Translations under genes and position numbers: made by a program
The notes under the pieces: model-generated
Database searches by the model: none
What the model was told of the DNA's origin: nothing
The model's input: the letters and a program-made list of their open reading frames with translations, nothing else
From: Litoribrevibacter euphylliae
GTDB taxonomy: Bacteria; Pseudomonadota; Gammaproteobacteria; Pseudomonadales; Litoribrevibacteraceae
DNA: 64,000 nt
Direction of reading: 5' to 3'
Assembly: GCF_042646085.1 (NCBI RefSeq)
Contig: NZ_JBHRSZ010000007.1
Span: 496,001 to 560,000, forward strand
Shown: in pieces, positions 24,628 to 32,593 of the stretch
Layout: the number at the start of each line of letters is the position of its first letter
Numbering within the stretch: position 1 is the first letter of the stretch

Positions 24628-26655
24628 CTAAGGCGTCAGTACCGTGTCGGTACGAGCGCTCAGGTTCTGGATTCGGGTGTCGTCTGCCAGTGCTGTTTCT
24701 GCTTGGTCAAACGGGGTGTCGGAGTCAGGGTAAGTCGCTATCAGGTATTCCGCCAGAGCATCTTGTTCTGTGCCCGGTTCAGCAAAAGTGGCTTCGCCAG
24801 CATCGGTTAAGGTGTCTTCCAGTTGTACTTCATTGACCAGCGGGAACGCCCAAGGGTAGCCGTCACCGCCGACACCATCATTATCTGTAGCGAGGAAGCC
24901 AAGGGTAACAATGCGGAAGGTACGTGCGGCATTGCCTTGCAATACCCCATTCTGAACCACGGTATCTATGATGTTGCCATCACTATCAATCACGGCAACA
25001 GTGCGTACGCGCTCTCCTGCTTGGGTAACAGTGGTGCCGTCGGCAATACGACCGTTACGTGTTGGATCAAAGCTGAAACGAATACCGGCAACCTGAGCAA
25101 AGCGGCCAGACACCCCTTCAACATTGGACACGGCGTGCTCTAACACATCGAGCAGCGTTTGTGCGGTGATGTCCATGATGGTCAGGGTGTTGTTGAATCT
25201 TAGTGTGCCTTCAATATCAAACTGGGAAATATCCCCTTCGGCCTTGCCTACCAAGTCATTGGCCGGGTTGGTTGTAAAGGTTAGGTCGTCTTCGCTGGTT
25301 GATCCCGGTGGGAAGGTGACTAAACCAATATCATCACGAATGCCGCCACCGTTTTTGATGGAGATTTGAACCGTGTTATCAAATTGTTGGGCAAGCCACA
25401 GGTTGGCGTCTGCGGTCAGGTTACCCATGTTGGTTTCCTGAGTTCGCACCTGGCTACGACGACCATCAATATAGACACTGGCGTTGCCTAAGATGTTGCC
25501 ATCACGCTCTGCCAGCACCAGTTCCACACCGGTTTTTATGGTGGCAACGTCGGCATTCACATGGCCATTGAGGTTATCCACAGTGGTTTGATCTGCAGCG
25601 TAGGCGCCATTGACGGTATTATCCAGGCTGTCGGTTTGAAGAATACCGTCCTCATTAAACTCGGCCACTAAACGACCCAGATACTTGTAATCGCCGTCGG
25701 TGTTGACCACCAAGGTTGGGTTACCATCGGCATCGCTGAATTGCAGTGGATAGGTATCCGCCGCGGTATCGCCGACGAGCAAGCGATCATTGTCATCCGC
25801 GAGCAGCGTGTTCGAACCGCCAGCCACAATGATGTCGACATTGCTTAACAGGGTCGCCAATTCACGTTCTACGGCGATGTCCTGCATGTGGGCTAACAGA
25901 ATCACTTTGTTGATGCCTTGCGCAACCAAGGCATCGACGGCTGGCTGAATTTGCGCGGCCAGCGCGGCATTGTCATTGGTGCTGTCCGGCAGTACGTCAA
26001 TATCACCGGTACTGGTGATGCTGGCTAAGGTCGGGGTGGTAGCGCCGACAATTCCAATCTGCTCGCCATCAACTTCAATAACCGCTGATTGAGCCAGCGA
26101 GTTGGTCATGTCACTGGCCGCTTGACCATCGTCTGTGACTAAGTCGGCGAGATTGTCATCAGGGGTGAAATCCAGTGTTGAACTGAGGTAAGGGAAGTTG
26201 GCACCTGGGTAGTTGCCACTTGCATTGATGATACTGGCAAATTCTTCGGTGCCACCATCTAGGTCGTGATTCCCAACGGCCGACGCCTGATAGCCCATGG
26301 CATTCATAAAGGCGATGTCTGCACGACCGTTACCGGCTTCATTAACTCCACCAATGAAGCTCATGCTGTCATCGGACGCGGCTAGATAACGCGGCCCAGG
26401 AATGTAGTTGTCCCCAGAGCTGAGAAGTACGGTGTTGTCTGGGTACTCAGCGCGTAATGCGGTGACGATCGCTGAAAAGGCTTCAACGTTATCTAGTGCG
26501 CCGGTAGCACCATCCATATCGGCATTATGGAGCAGTTGTAGAGTGAAATTTTCTTGTTCGCTTGGCGTGCTGTTGCTGTCGTTGTCGCTGCATCCTGCCA
26601 GTGTGACGGCCAGCGCCATGGTTGCTATGCCGAACTTCTTATAGTGGGTCATCAT
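24628..26655 (-). CDS. Bifunctional metallophosphatase/5'-nucleotidase lipoprotein
   Basis: A 675-residue UshA/NadN-like enzyme, probably releasing phosphate from extracellular nucleotides or NAD. A signal peptide with lipobox LAGC anchors it to a membrane. The metallophosphatase domain has LQLLHNADMDG (in place of the usual HTNDxHG), LSSGDNY, GNHDLDGG, LLAHMQD and VAGGSNTLL. The C-terminal 5'-nucleotidase domain has GNLTADANLW, NGGGIRDDI and the substrate-stacking region near GFLATDNDGVGGDGYPW. Replacement of one histidine in the first motif by alanine-aspartate is seen in related marine proteins. The ATG at 26655 or 26652 fits AGAGGA best. Confidence 0.87.
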   Translation of the reverse strand: MMTHYKKFGIATMALAVTLAGCSDNDSNSTPSEQENFTLQLLHNADMDGATGALDNVEAFSAIVTALRAEYPDNTVLLSSGDNYIPGPRYLAASDDSMSFIGGVNEAGNGRADIAFMNAMGYQASAVGNHDLDGGTEEFASIINASGNYPGANFPYLSSTLDFTPDDNLADLVTDDGQAASDMTNSLAQSAVIEVDGEQIGIVGATTPTLASITSTGDIDVLPDSTNDNAALAAQIQPAVDALVAQGINKVILLAHMQDIAVERELATLLSNVDIIVAGGSNTLLADDNDRLLVGDTAADTYPLQFSDADGNPTLVVNTDGDYKYLGRLVAEFNEDGILQTDSLDNTVNGAYAADQTTVDNLNGHVNADVATIKTGVELVLAERDGNILGNASVYIDGRRSQVRTQETNMGNLTADANLWLAQQFDNTVQISIKNGGGIRDDIGLVTFPPGSTSEDDLTFTTNPANDLVGKAEGDISQFDIEGTLRFNNTLTIMDITAQTLLDVLEHAVSNVEGVSGRFAQVAGIRFSFDPTRNGRIADGTTVTQAGERVRTVAVIDSDGNIIDTVVQNGVLQGNAARTFRIVTLGFLATDNDGVGGDGYPWAFPLVNEVQLEDTLTDAGEATFAEPGTEQDALAEYLIATYPDSDTPFDQAETALADDTRIQNLSARTDTVLTP

Positions 26656-26854
26656 CAATCCTCTTTATTTTTTGACCGGAACGGCAAGTATCCTAAAGCG
26701 GCTGTATGACGATAGATTTCAGTCAAGGTGACGTTTAGATGAAATTTTGGCGAAGAAATGGTGACTTGGGGGATTCATCACATCACCAATTCATCGACTT
26801 TTTGTTAACCCAGGTTGTATTGACTTAGATCCATAAAATAATATAAGAATAAGC

Positions 26855-26876
26855 TAAATTAGTATAATCTAATTTA
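26855..26876 (+). promoter_or_regulatory. TATAAT box inside a perfect inverted repeat
   Basis: TAAATTAG-TATAAT-CTAATTTA is an exact 8-6-8 palindrome whose spacer is a consensus -10 box, about 32 bases before the DUF3365 gene start; a TTGAC stands further upstream at 26820. A repressor binding the arms would block the promoter. Confidence 0.5.
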
Positions 26877-26907
26877 ATGCCGTTTTATTTTTATGAGAGG
26901 AGTCACC

Positions 26908-27492
26908 GTGAAAAGAACCTCAACCTTAATTTCTACTGGTTTATTCAGCCTTATTTGCCTGGGGATGTCCTCGTCGGTGTGGCCGCAGGAGCAAGATGAA
27001 AAGGTGGTGGAGCAGCTTACGATGGAAGCGCGAAGCAAAGTAAAAGCCTTTGCTTCGCAGTTAAAGTCGACACTGAAACAGGAACTGAAAACCAATGGCT
27101 CGATCAGTGCCGTTAAGGTGTGCAATCTGGATGCCCCAGCCATTGCCGATTCCGTCAGCACCGATGGCTGGCAGGTGTCTCGAACCGCGTTTAAAGTGCG
27201 TAATCCGTCCAACAAACCAGACACTTGGGAAAAGACGGTACTGGCAGATTTTGATGCCTTGCTGGCGCAAGGGGCTGCTCCACAAGCCATTGAATATGCC
27301 GCAGTCGTGGATGACCAGTTCCGTTATATGAAAGCGATTCCTACCGGCTCGGTATGTCTTGCTTGTCATGGCTCAGAGATCAATCCGGAGTTAAAACAAC
27401 AAATTCACACGCTGTATCCAGAAGATCAGGCGACCGGGTTCTCTGTCGGGGATCTGCGAGGAGCCTTTAGTTTAACCAGAGAGCTTAATTAA
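26908..27492 (+). CDS. DUF3365 (Tll0287-like) haem-binding periplasmic protein
   Basis: A 194-residue exported protein with a signal peptide ending near SSVWPQ and a DUF3365 domain containing one c-type haem motif, C150-L-A-C-H154. KVCNLDAPAIADSVS and the RTAFKVRNPSNKPDTWE segment match the family, which uses a PAS-like haem-binding fold suggested to act in redox sensing. The start is GTG at 26908, which follows GAGGAG directly; the ATG 15 bases earlier overlaps that site. It is divergent from the nucleotidase gene. A chemoreceptor with its own CXXCH lies 2 kb downstream. Confidence 0.88.
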   Translation: MKRTSTLISTGLFSLICLGMSSSVWPQEQDEKVVEQLTMEARSKVKAFASQLKSTLKQELKTNGSISAVKVCNLDAPAIADSVSTDGWQVSRTAFKVRNPSNKPDTWEKTVLADFDALLAQGAAPQAIEYAAVVDDQFRYMKAIPTGSVCLACHGSEINPELKQQIHTLYPEDQATGFSVGDLRGAFSLTRELN

Positions 27493-27620
27493 GGATCTCA
27501 ATCAAATATCAGTTTAATAGATTGTTTTTGTCTATTTAATGTATTTTTAATCGGTTAATTCGATCTCTATTATGTCTCCTATCGCGTTACGACGCACACA
27601 AACACTATTAGGAGACGATC

Positions 27621-28082
27621 ATGAGTGTATTAAACAAAGCGTTCTTTAAACAACTTCTAGCAACTGATGCAGGCATTGCTTCATTGGCATTGCGTATACC
27701 GGTGGGGATCATCTTGATAGCTCACGGGGCGCAGAAACTCTTTGGTGCGTTTGGTGGCTACGGTCTGGAAGGCACTGGACAATGGATGGCATCCATCGGC
27801 TTGGAGCCAGGTTACTTGATGGCGCTTTTGGCGGGGTCGGCGGAGTTCTTCGGTGGCTTGGCCTTGATCCTTGGGTTGCTGACTCGTCCGGCAGCGATTG
27901 TGGCTGCGTTTACTATGCTGGTGGCGATTATCACTGTGCACTTGGAAAACGGCTTGTTTCTGAGCAACAACGGCTATGAATTTGGCTTAGCGCTGTTGGC
28001 GGCCGCGGTGTCTTTGATCTTTGCTGGCGGTGGTAGTTTGTCCATCGACAATGCTGTAGCGAAACGTTTGGCTTCTGACTAA
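27621..28082 (+). CDS. DoxX-family membrane protein
   Basis: A 153-residue inner-membrane protein with four hydrophobic helices. LRIPVGIILIAHGAQKLFGAFGGYGLEGTGQW and GSAEFFGGLALILGLLTRPAA are the conserved DoxX signatures. Members are linked to quinone or thiol redox balance; the exact role is unknown. AGGAGA precedes the ATG. It is followed by tandem repeats and then a glutathionyl-hydroquinone reductase, a common pairing since both deal with quinones. Confidence 0.9.
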   Translation: MSVLNKAFFKQLLATDAGIASLALRIPVGIILIAHGAQKLFGAFGGYGLEGTGQWMASIGLEPGYLMALLAGSAEFFGGLALILGLLTRPAAIVAAFTMLVAIITVHLENGLFLSNNGYEFGLALLAAAVSLIFAGGGSLSIDNAVAKRLASD

Positions 28083-28098
28083 TCAGAAGTCTTCTTTC

Positions 28099-28188
28099 TT
28101 AATTGTTAAAAAGCCAATTAGTTAAATCGTTAATTGTTAAAAAGCTAATTAGTTAAATCGCTAATCGTTTGAATTGCTAACCGTTTCG
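28099..28188 (+). repeat. Tandem 31-bp repeats
   Basis: Two units at 28099-28129 and 28130-28160 differ at a single base (TTAATTGTTAAAAAGC, then C/TAATTAGTTAAATCG). A third, degenerate unit (CTAATCGTTTGAATTGCTAA) follows. Together they fill most of the gap between doxX and the reductase gene. Confidence 0.85.
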
Positions 28189-28229
28189 ATGACAAACGTT
28201 CGAAATCAAAAAAAGTAAGGGTGGAAGCT

Positions 28230-29225
28230 ATGGGTTTATTAGTTGAGGGTAAATGGGTTGATCAGTGGTATGACACTAAGAGCTCAGAAGGCAAGTTCGT
28301 TCGTGAAGCCAGTAAGTTTCATAGCTGGGTAACTGCCGATGGCTCTGCCGGGCCAACCGGTGACGCCGGTTTGAAGGCGGAGAAAGGGCGTTATCACTTA
28401 TATGTATCCTTAGCGTGTCCTTGGGCTCATCGCACCTTGATCTTCCGTGCCTTAAAAGGTTTGCAAGATTACATCGACGTCACCGTAGTTAGCCCGGACA
28501 TGCTGGAAAATGGTTGGGAATTAAAGTCTTACCCTGAGCGTGAAAACAACGAACCTTTGTATGGGTTTGAATTCATGCATCAGCTGTACACCAAAGCCAA
28601 GCCGGATTACACAGGTCGCGTCACCGTTCCTGTGTTGTGGGACAAGAAAACCGAAACCATAGTTAGTAATGAATCGGCCGAGATCATTCGAATGTTCAAC
28701 AGCGCCTTTGATGAGCTTACCGGCGATACTCAGGACTTCTATCCAGAAGCTCTACAGGTCGAGATTGATGAAGTGAATGCGCGGGTGTATGACAGTATCA
28801 ACAATGGTGTCTATCGTGCTGGTTTTGCAACGACCCAAGCGGCTTATGAAGAGGCCTACGACGAGCTGTTTTCTGCATTGGACTGGCTGGAAGCGCGGTT
28901 GAGCAAGCAACGTTATTTGGTGGGGGATCAAATCACCGAAGCGGATTGGCGATTGTTTACCACGCTAATTCGTTTTGATGCGGTCTACTACGGTCACTTT
29001 AAGACCAACAAGCAACGCCTAGAAGACTACCCGAATATTTCAAACTACGTACGCGAGTTGTTTCAGGTGCCAGGCGTTAAACAAACGGTCGATATGGAAC
29101 ACATCAAGCGTCATTACTATTACAGCCACGCTACCATTAACCCAACGCGGGTAGTGCCAGAAGGGCCACAATTGAACTACGACAAACCACACGATAGAGA
29201 ACGGTTTGCTAAAGTTGCCGCTTAA
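28230..29225 (+). CDS. yqjG: Glutathionyl-hydroquinone reductase (Xi-class GST)
   Basis: A 331-residue cytoplasmic enzyme reducing glutathionyl-hydroquinones and releasing hydroquinone. The catalytic cysteine C63 sits in SLACPWAHRT; VTVPVLWDKKTETIVSNESAEIIRM is the glutathione-binding cis-proline and SNES region; the all-alpha domain has EADWRLFTTLIRFD. All match E. coli YqjG/EcM. The ATG at 28230 is preferred over the GTG at 28221, which overlaps the Shine-Dalgarno sequence. Confidence 0.93.
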   Translation: MGLLVEGKWVDQWYDTKSSEGKFVREASKFHSWVTADGSAGPTGDAGLKAEKGRYHLYVSLACPWAHRTLIFRALKGLQDYIDVTVVSPDMLENGWELKSYPERENNEPLYGFEFMHQLYTKAKPDYTGRVTVPVLWDKKTETIVSNESAEIIRMFNSAFDELTGDTQDFYPEALQVEIDEVNARVYDSINNGVYRAGFATTQAAYEEAYDELFSALDWLEARLSKQRYLVGDQITEADWRLFTTLIRFDAVYYGHFKTNKQRLEDYPNISNYVRELFQVPGVKQTVDMEHIKRHYYYSHATINPTRVVPEGPQLNYDKPHDRERFAKVAA

Positions 29226-29240
29226 TACGCCGATCCTCTT

Positions 29241-29295
29241 AAAAGCTGTTGGTTAAGGAACCTCTGAACAAGTCCGTATGAGCCAGCAGCTTTTT
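29241..29295 (+). terminator. Terminator with a dispersed repeat in its loop
   Basis: AAAAGCTGTTGG (29241-29252) pairs with CCAGCAGCTTTT (29283-29294) with one mismatch, and a T5 tract ends the right arm. The 30-base loop is almost entirely the dispersed repeat copy B, as if the element had inserted in the loop of an older terminator. Confidence 0.7.
29253..29288 (+). repeat. Dispersed repeat, copy B
   Basis: TTAA followed by GGAACCTCTGAACAAGTCC, then a diverged tail. It lies in the loop of the terminator after yqjG. Confidence 0.7.
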
Positions 29296-29447
29296 CGTTG
29301 GCAGCGGATGTTCAATTCATCATTAAGAATAAAAAAGTGATTGGTTATTGATCTAGTTCAAGTGGAATCACAAATCTTAACCAAACCGTCCAGATGTTTT
29401 CGTTATCCTGCTGACCTACAAAAGACCTAACCAAAAATGAGGGTATT

Positions 29448-31055
29448 ATGTTTTCAGGTATGTCGCTGGCTCACAGGATTCAACTGACGTTATTAGGTAT
29501 TGCCCTAATTTTATTGAGTTCAACAGTGATCTTTTTCTATTACGACGAAAAAGCGCTGACAGAGGATCTGGTTGAACAAAATCTCGAAAACATGGCGTTG
29601 AATTACTTCGATTCGATCAATGCCATGATGTTGACTGGCACCATCGCCAATCGCCAAATCATGCAGAAAAAGATGCTCAGTCATGAGTCGATTGTGGAAG
29701 CGCGTATTCTTCGTGGCACTGGTATTACTAGCGTGTTTGGTGCAGGTCACAGTGATCAGGCGGCCAAAAGTGCCTTTGAGCGCAGTGGTCTTAACGGTGA
29801 GAAATCTTTCGAAATTTTTGAACTCGACGGTCAACGTCTGATGTCGTTGATTCTGCCGATCAAAGCCACCGATGACTATGCTGGAACCAACTGCTTAACC
29901 TGCCACCAAGTGAATAAAGGTGAGATCTTAGGTGCGGTCAAATTAACCTACGATTTGACCGATGTGGACGAGTCCATCGTCAGTTCTGTGACCAAAGCAG
30001 CGCTGATGCAGCTGCTGTTCACCCTTATTGGCTTCACGATTTTGGGCGTTATCTTCAATCGCTTGGTACTGTTCCGCTTGAAGCGGTTACAGAAAACCAT
30101 TAAGTCGGTGGAAGATAACCTCGACTTGAATCAGGAAATCATCGTCCATCATGACGATGAACTGGGTGCGGTCAGCAAAGCACTGAACAGCATGATGCGT
30201 AAATTCAAAGAAAGTTATCTGTTTGTGGCCGATTCTGCCAACCGTTTGGTGGATGCGGCTGAAACCGTGGATGAGATTTCCGACCTCACCAAGAACTCCA
30301 TGATCAACAACAAAAAAGGTACTGATTCGGTCGCGGCGGCGATTGTTGAGTTGGATGCGTCGGCCACCGAAGTACAACAAAACACCCAAGTAGCCTCGCA
30401 AAAATCGGAAATGGCCAATCATAAAGCGGCCGAAAGTTTGAGTTTGGTGGAAGACGCCAAGAACGGCATTAATCATCTACGAGATCAGGTCATCGAGAAT
30501 ACTCAGAAGATTACCGAATTGAGCGAACGTACTAATGAAGTAGGCAGTGTTTTGGAAGTGATCAACGGCATTGCTGAACAAACCAACTTGTTGGCATTGA
30601 ATGCGGCCATCGAAGCGGCACGCGCCGGAGAACAAGGGCGTGGGTTTGCGGTCGTAGCCGATGAAGTACGTTCGTTAGCGACCCGTACTCGTGAATCCAT
30701 CGACACCATTCAGCAAACCATCAGCCAGTTGCAGCAAGACGCCGGGAATGCCGTGGAATCCATGACCTCGGTGAGTCAGCAGGCCAGCGACAAGGCCGAA
30801 GATGTGACCAATGTGGCCAGTTTGCTGGTGGAAATTACCAGCCAGATTGAAGAGTTGGATGCGTTGAATTGTCAGATCGCCAATGCAGCGGAACAACAGA
30901 ATTTGGCGGCCGAAGAAATCAATCAAAGTACGGAACGCATCAGTGAAGTGGCGGATGAGTCCAGCAAAGACGCCATTCGCGGTAAAGAAGTCAGTGAACA
31001 GATGCTGGCATTGGCCAATGAGCTGAAGGTGCAGGTGGCCAAGTTCAAGCTGTAA
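29448..31055 (+). CDS. Methyl-accepting chemotaxis protein with a CXXCH haem motif
   Basis: A 535-residue chemoreceptor. TM1 spans about residues 11-29, a periplasmic sensor of 150 residues follows, then TM2 at about 183-206, a HAMP linker, and a cytoplasmic methylated coiled coil with the conserved hairpin tip (GIAEQTNLLALNAAIEAAR). The sensor contains C149-L-T-C-H153 just before GEILGAVKLTYDL, the position of the haem site in DUF3365-like sensors, so covalent haem and a redox, oxygen or NO cue are likely. No C-terminal receptor-tethering pentapeptide is present. It is monocistronic with its own terminator. Confidence 0.92.
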   Translation: MFSGMSLAHRIQLTLLGIALILLSSTVIFFYYDEKALTEDLVEQNLENMALNYFDSINAMMLTGTIANRQIMQKKMLSHESIVEARILRGTGITSVFGAGHSDQAAKSAFERSGLNGEKSFEIFELDGQRLMSLILPIKATDDYAGTNCLTCHQVNKGEILGAVKLTYDLTDVDESIVSSVTKAALMQLLFTLIGFTILGVIFNRLVLFRLKRLQKTIKSVEDNLDLNQEIIVHHDDELGAVSKALNSMMRKFKESYLFVADSANRLVDAAETVDEISDLTKNSMINNKKGTDSVAAAIVELDASATEVQQNTQVASQKSEMANHKAAESLSLVEDAKNGINHLRDQVIENTQKITELSERTNEVGSVLEVINGIAEQTNLLALNAAIEAARAGEQGRGFAVVADEVRSLATRTRESIDTIQQTISQLQQDAGNAVESMTSVSQQASDKAEDVTNVASLLVEITSQIEELDALNCQIANAAEQQNLAAEEINQSTERISEVADESSKDAIRGKEVSEQMLALANELKVQVAKFKL

Positions 31056-31078
31056 CCCGTCTCATCAAACATTCTCTC

Positions 31079-31106
31079 TGAGGAGGTTCAATCCTGAACC
31101 TCCTCA
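31079..31106 (+). terminator. Terminator-like hairpin after chemoreceptor gene
   Basis: GAGGAGGTTC-AATCCT-GAACCTCCTC is a perfect ten-base-pair stem, extended by a T-A pair, 24 bases after the stop. The T tract that follows is interrupted (ATTCTGTTTTC). Confidence 0.75.
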
Positions 31107-31207
31107 TTCTGTTTTCTAGAAACTTTCGAACGATTTTGCGTTTGCTTCCATCCTAGATATCAATGGGTATATTGCTGCCCATCACTTAAGGTAGTCTTTA
31201 TTCGAAG

Positions 31208-31252
31208 TAACTAAGACTGAAATAGCTAAGATTAAAATAACTAAGAGTGAAC
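31208..31252 (+). repeat. Three tandem 15-bp repeats in a 5' leader
   Basis: TAACTAAGACTGAAA, TAGCTAAGATTAAAA and TAACTAAGAGTGAAC run head to tail and end four bases before the ATG of the DUF1330-like gene. The last unit provides the only Shine-Dalgarno-like sequence (AAGAGTGA). Confidence 0.75.
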
Positions 31253-31256
31253 GAAT

Positions 31257-31556
31257 ATGGCGCATGAAATACATGTGGGTGTGAGAGTGGAAGACGAAGC
31301 AGGGTATCAGGCTTATCGCGAAGCTATGTACCCAATTCTTCAGAAGTATCAAGGCGATTTTGTGTTTGATCTGTCTGTGGATAAGTTGTTGAAAAGCCCT
31401 TTACAAGAAGTGGTTAACCGTGTGTTTATCATTCGATTCAGTGACCAGGAAGAGAGAGATGCCTTCTTCTCTGATCCCGAGTATTTGGCGGTTAAGCATA
31501 AGTATTTTGAAGCTTCCGTGGGTTATTCAGCCATTCTACGAGCCTATGATATTTAG
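31257..31556 (+). CDS. DUF1330-like small protein
   Basis: A 99-residue ferredoxin-like (dimeric alpha-beta barrel) protein. The pattern YQAYREAMYPILQKYQG, then a strand with VNRVFIIRFSDQEERDAFFSDPEYLAVKHKYFE, resembles DUF1330 and related antibiotic-biosynthesis monooxygenase-fold proteins. No catalytic residue can be assigned. Its ribosome-binding site is supplied by tandem repeats. Confidence 0.65.
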   Translation: MAHEIHVGVRVEDEAGYQAYREAMYPILQKYQGDFVFDLSVDKLLKSPLQEVVNRVFIIRFSDQEERDAFFSDPEYLAVKHKYFEASVGYSAILRAYDI

Positions 31557-31682
31557 TCAGGGAACGAGGATTGAGTGTTATGCCGCAGAGACACAAGCAA
31601 AGGGTTAACAATTGTTATTTATTCCAAGCTGGAACCTATTAAACTATTGCCTTTGAATTAGCCGCATAAAGTAGGTCATCAG

Positions 31683-32561
31683 ATGATTCCAGAATTAGAG
31701 CCTTGGTCGTATCAAGTCCGTACCGGATTTAATTTGAGAGGTTGGCGTACCCGTTTCAGTGGTAAACCGATTATTCATTTCTTGCACGGCAATGGCTTCT
31801 GCGGACTCACTTACTTACCTATGTTGAAGCCGCTGTTAAACGACTTCGATCTCTTGATCACCGACTTGCCGGGCCACGGTGACAGCGATACCGGCGGTCG
31901 TTTTATGGGGTGGAATAAGTGCGCGAGCTTGGCTTTGGAAGTCGTTCACCATTTCTCCGGGTTATTACCACAAGCGGTGCCTATCTATGCGGTCGGGCAC
32001 AGTTTCGGTGGCGTGATTACCTCCTTGATGATGGCCAAAGATAAGCACTGTTTTGATCAGGCAATTTTGCTCGACCCAGTGATTTTCCCGCCGGGGATGT
32101 TACGAGTGATGGCAACCATCGACTTATTCGGTCTGCTTCAGCAATTACCTTTGGCGAAACAAGCACGCGTTCGCACACAAGAGTGGGATAACCGCGAAGC
32201 CGCTTACGATTATTTCCATGAACGTGGCACTTTCAAAGGCTGGCAGCCTGAATGCCTTCAAGCCTATGTGGATTATGCGTTGCAAGACACTCATGATGGT
32301 GTCAGCTTGAAGTGTCCGCCGAAGCGCGAAGCCGATATTTTTTCGTCCTACCCGAAACGTTTGTGGCCGTCGTTGAAACGTATTTCCACTCCGACCGAAA
32401 TCTGGGCGGCCAAGAAAACCTATCCGTTCATTGCCCGTTCCATTGAGCGCTTGAAAAACCACACTGCCTTTCATGCAGAAACGGTGGAAGGTGGTCATTG
32501 CTTCATGCAGGAACGCCCGGAAGAGATTGCTGAACGTTTACGTAAGCAGCTATTGGGCTGA
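31683..32561 (+). CDS. Alpha/beta-hydrolase
   Basis: A 292-residue cytoplasmic hydrolase. IIHFLHGNGFCGLTYLPML is the oxyanion strand, DLPGHGDSD the second conserved turn, and GHSFGGV the nucleophile elbow with its serine; the catalytic histidine is probably in EGGHCFMQERPE. There is no signal peptide. The substrate is unknown. The LysR gene begins 30 bases downstream and is probably co-transcribed. Confidence 0.88.
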   Translation: MIPELEPWSYQVRTGFNLRGWRTRFSGKPIIHFLHGNGFCGLTYLPMLKPLLNDFDLLITDLPGHGDSDTGGRFMGWNKCASLALEVVHHFSGLLPQAVPIYAVGHSFGGVITSLMMAKDKHCFDQAILLDPVIFPPGMLRVMATIDLFGLLQQLPLAKQARVRTQEWDNREAAYDYFHERGTFKGWQPECLQAYVDYALQDTHDGVSLKCPPKREADIFSSYPKRLWPSLKRISTPTEIWAAKKTYPFIARSIERLKNHTAFHAETVEGGHCFMQERPEEIAERLRKQLLG

Positions 32562-32593
32562 TTGTTAATGGTTCGCTAGACTGATTGTTTATG
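32558..32593 (+). repeat. Direct repeat across the hydrolase stop and LysR start
   Basis: CTGATTGTTAATG (32558-32570) and CTGATTGTTTATG (32581-32593) are 13-base direct copies on a 23-base period. The first contains the TGA stop of the hydrolase, the second the ATG of the LysR gene. Confidence 0.6.

Noticed and set aside
28099..28188. CRISPR array
   Set aside because: The units are directly adjacent with no spacers, and there are no cas genes.
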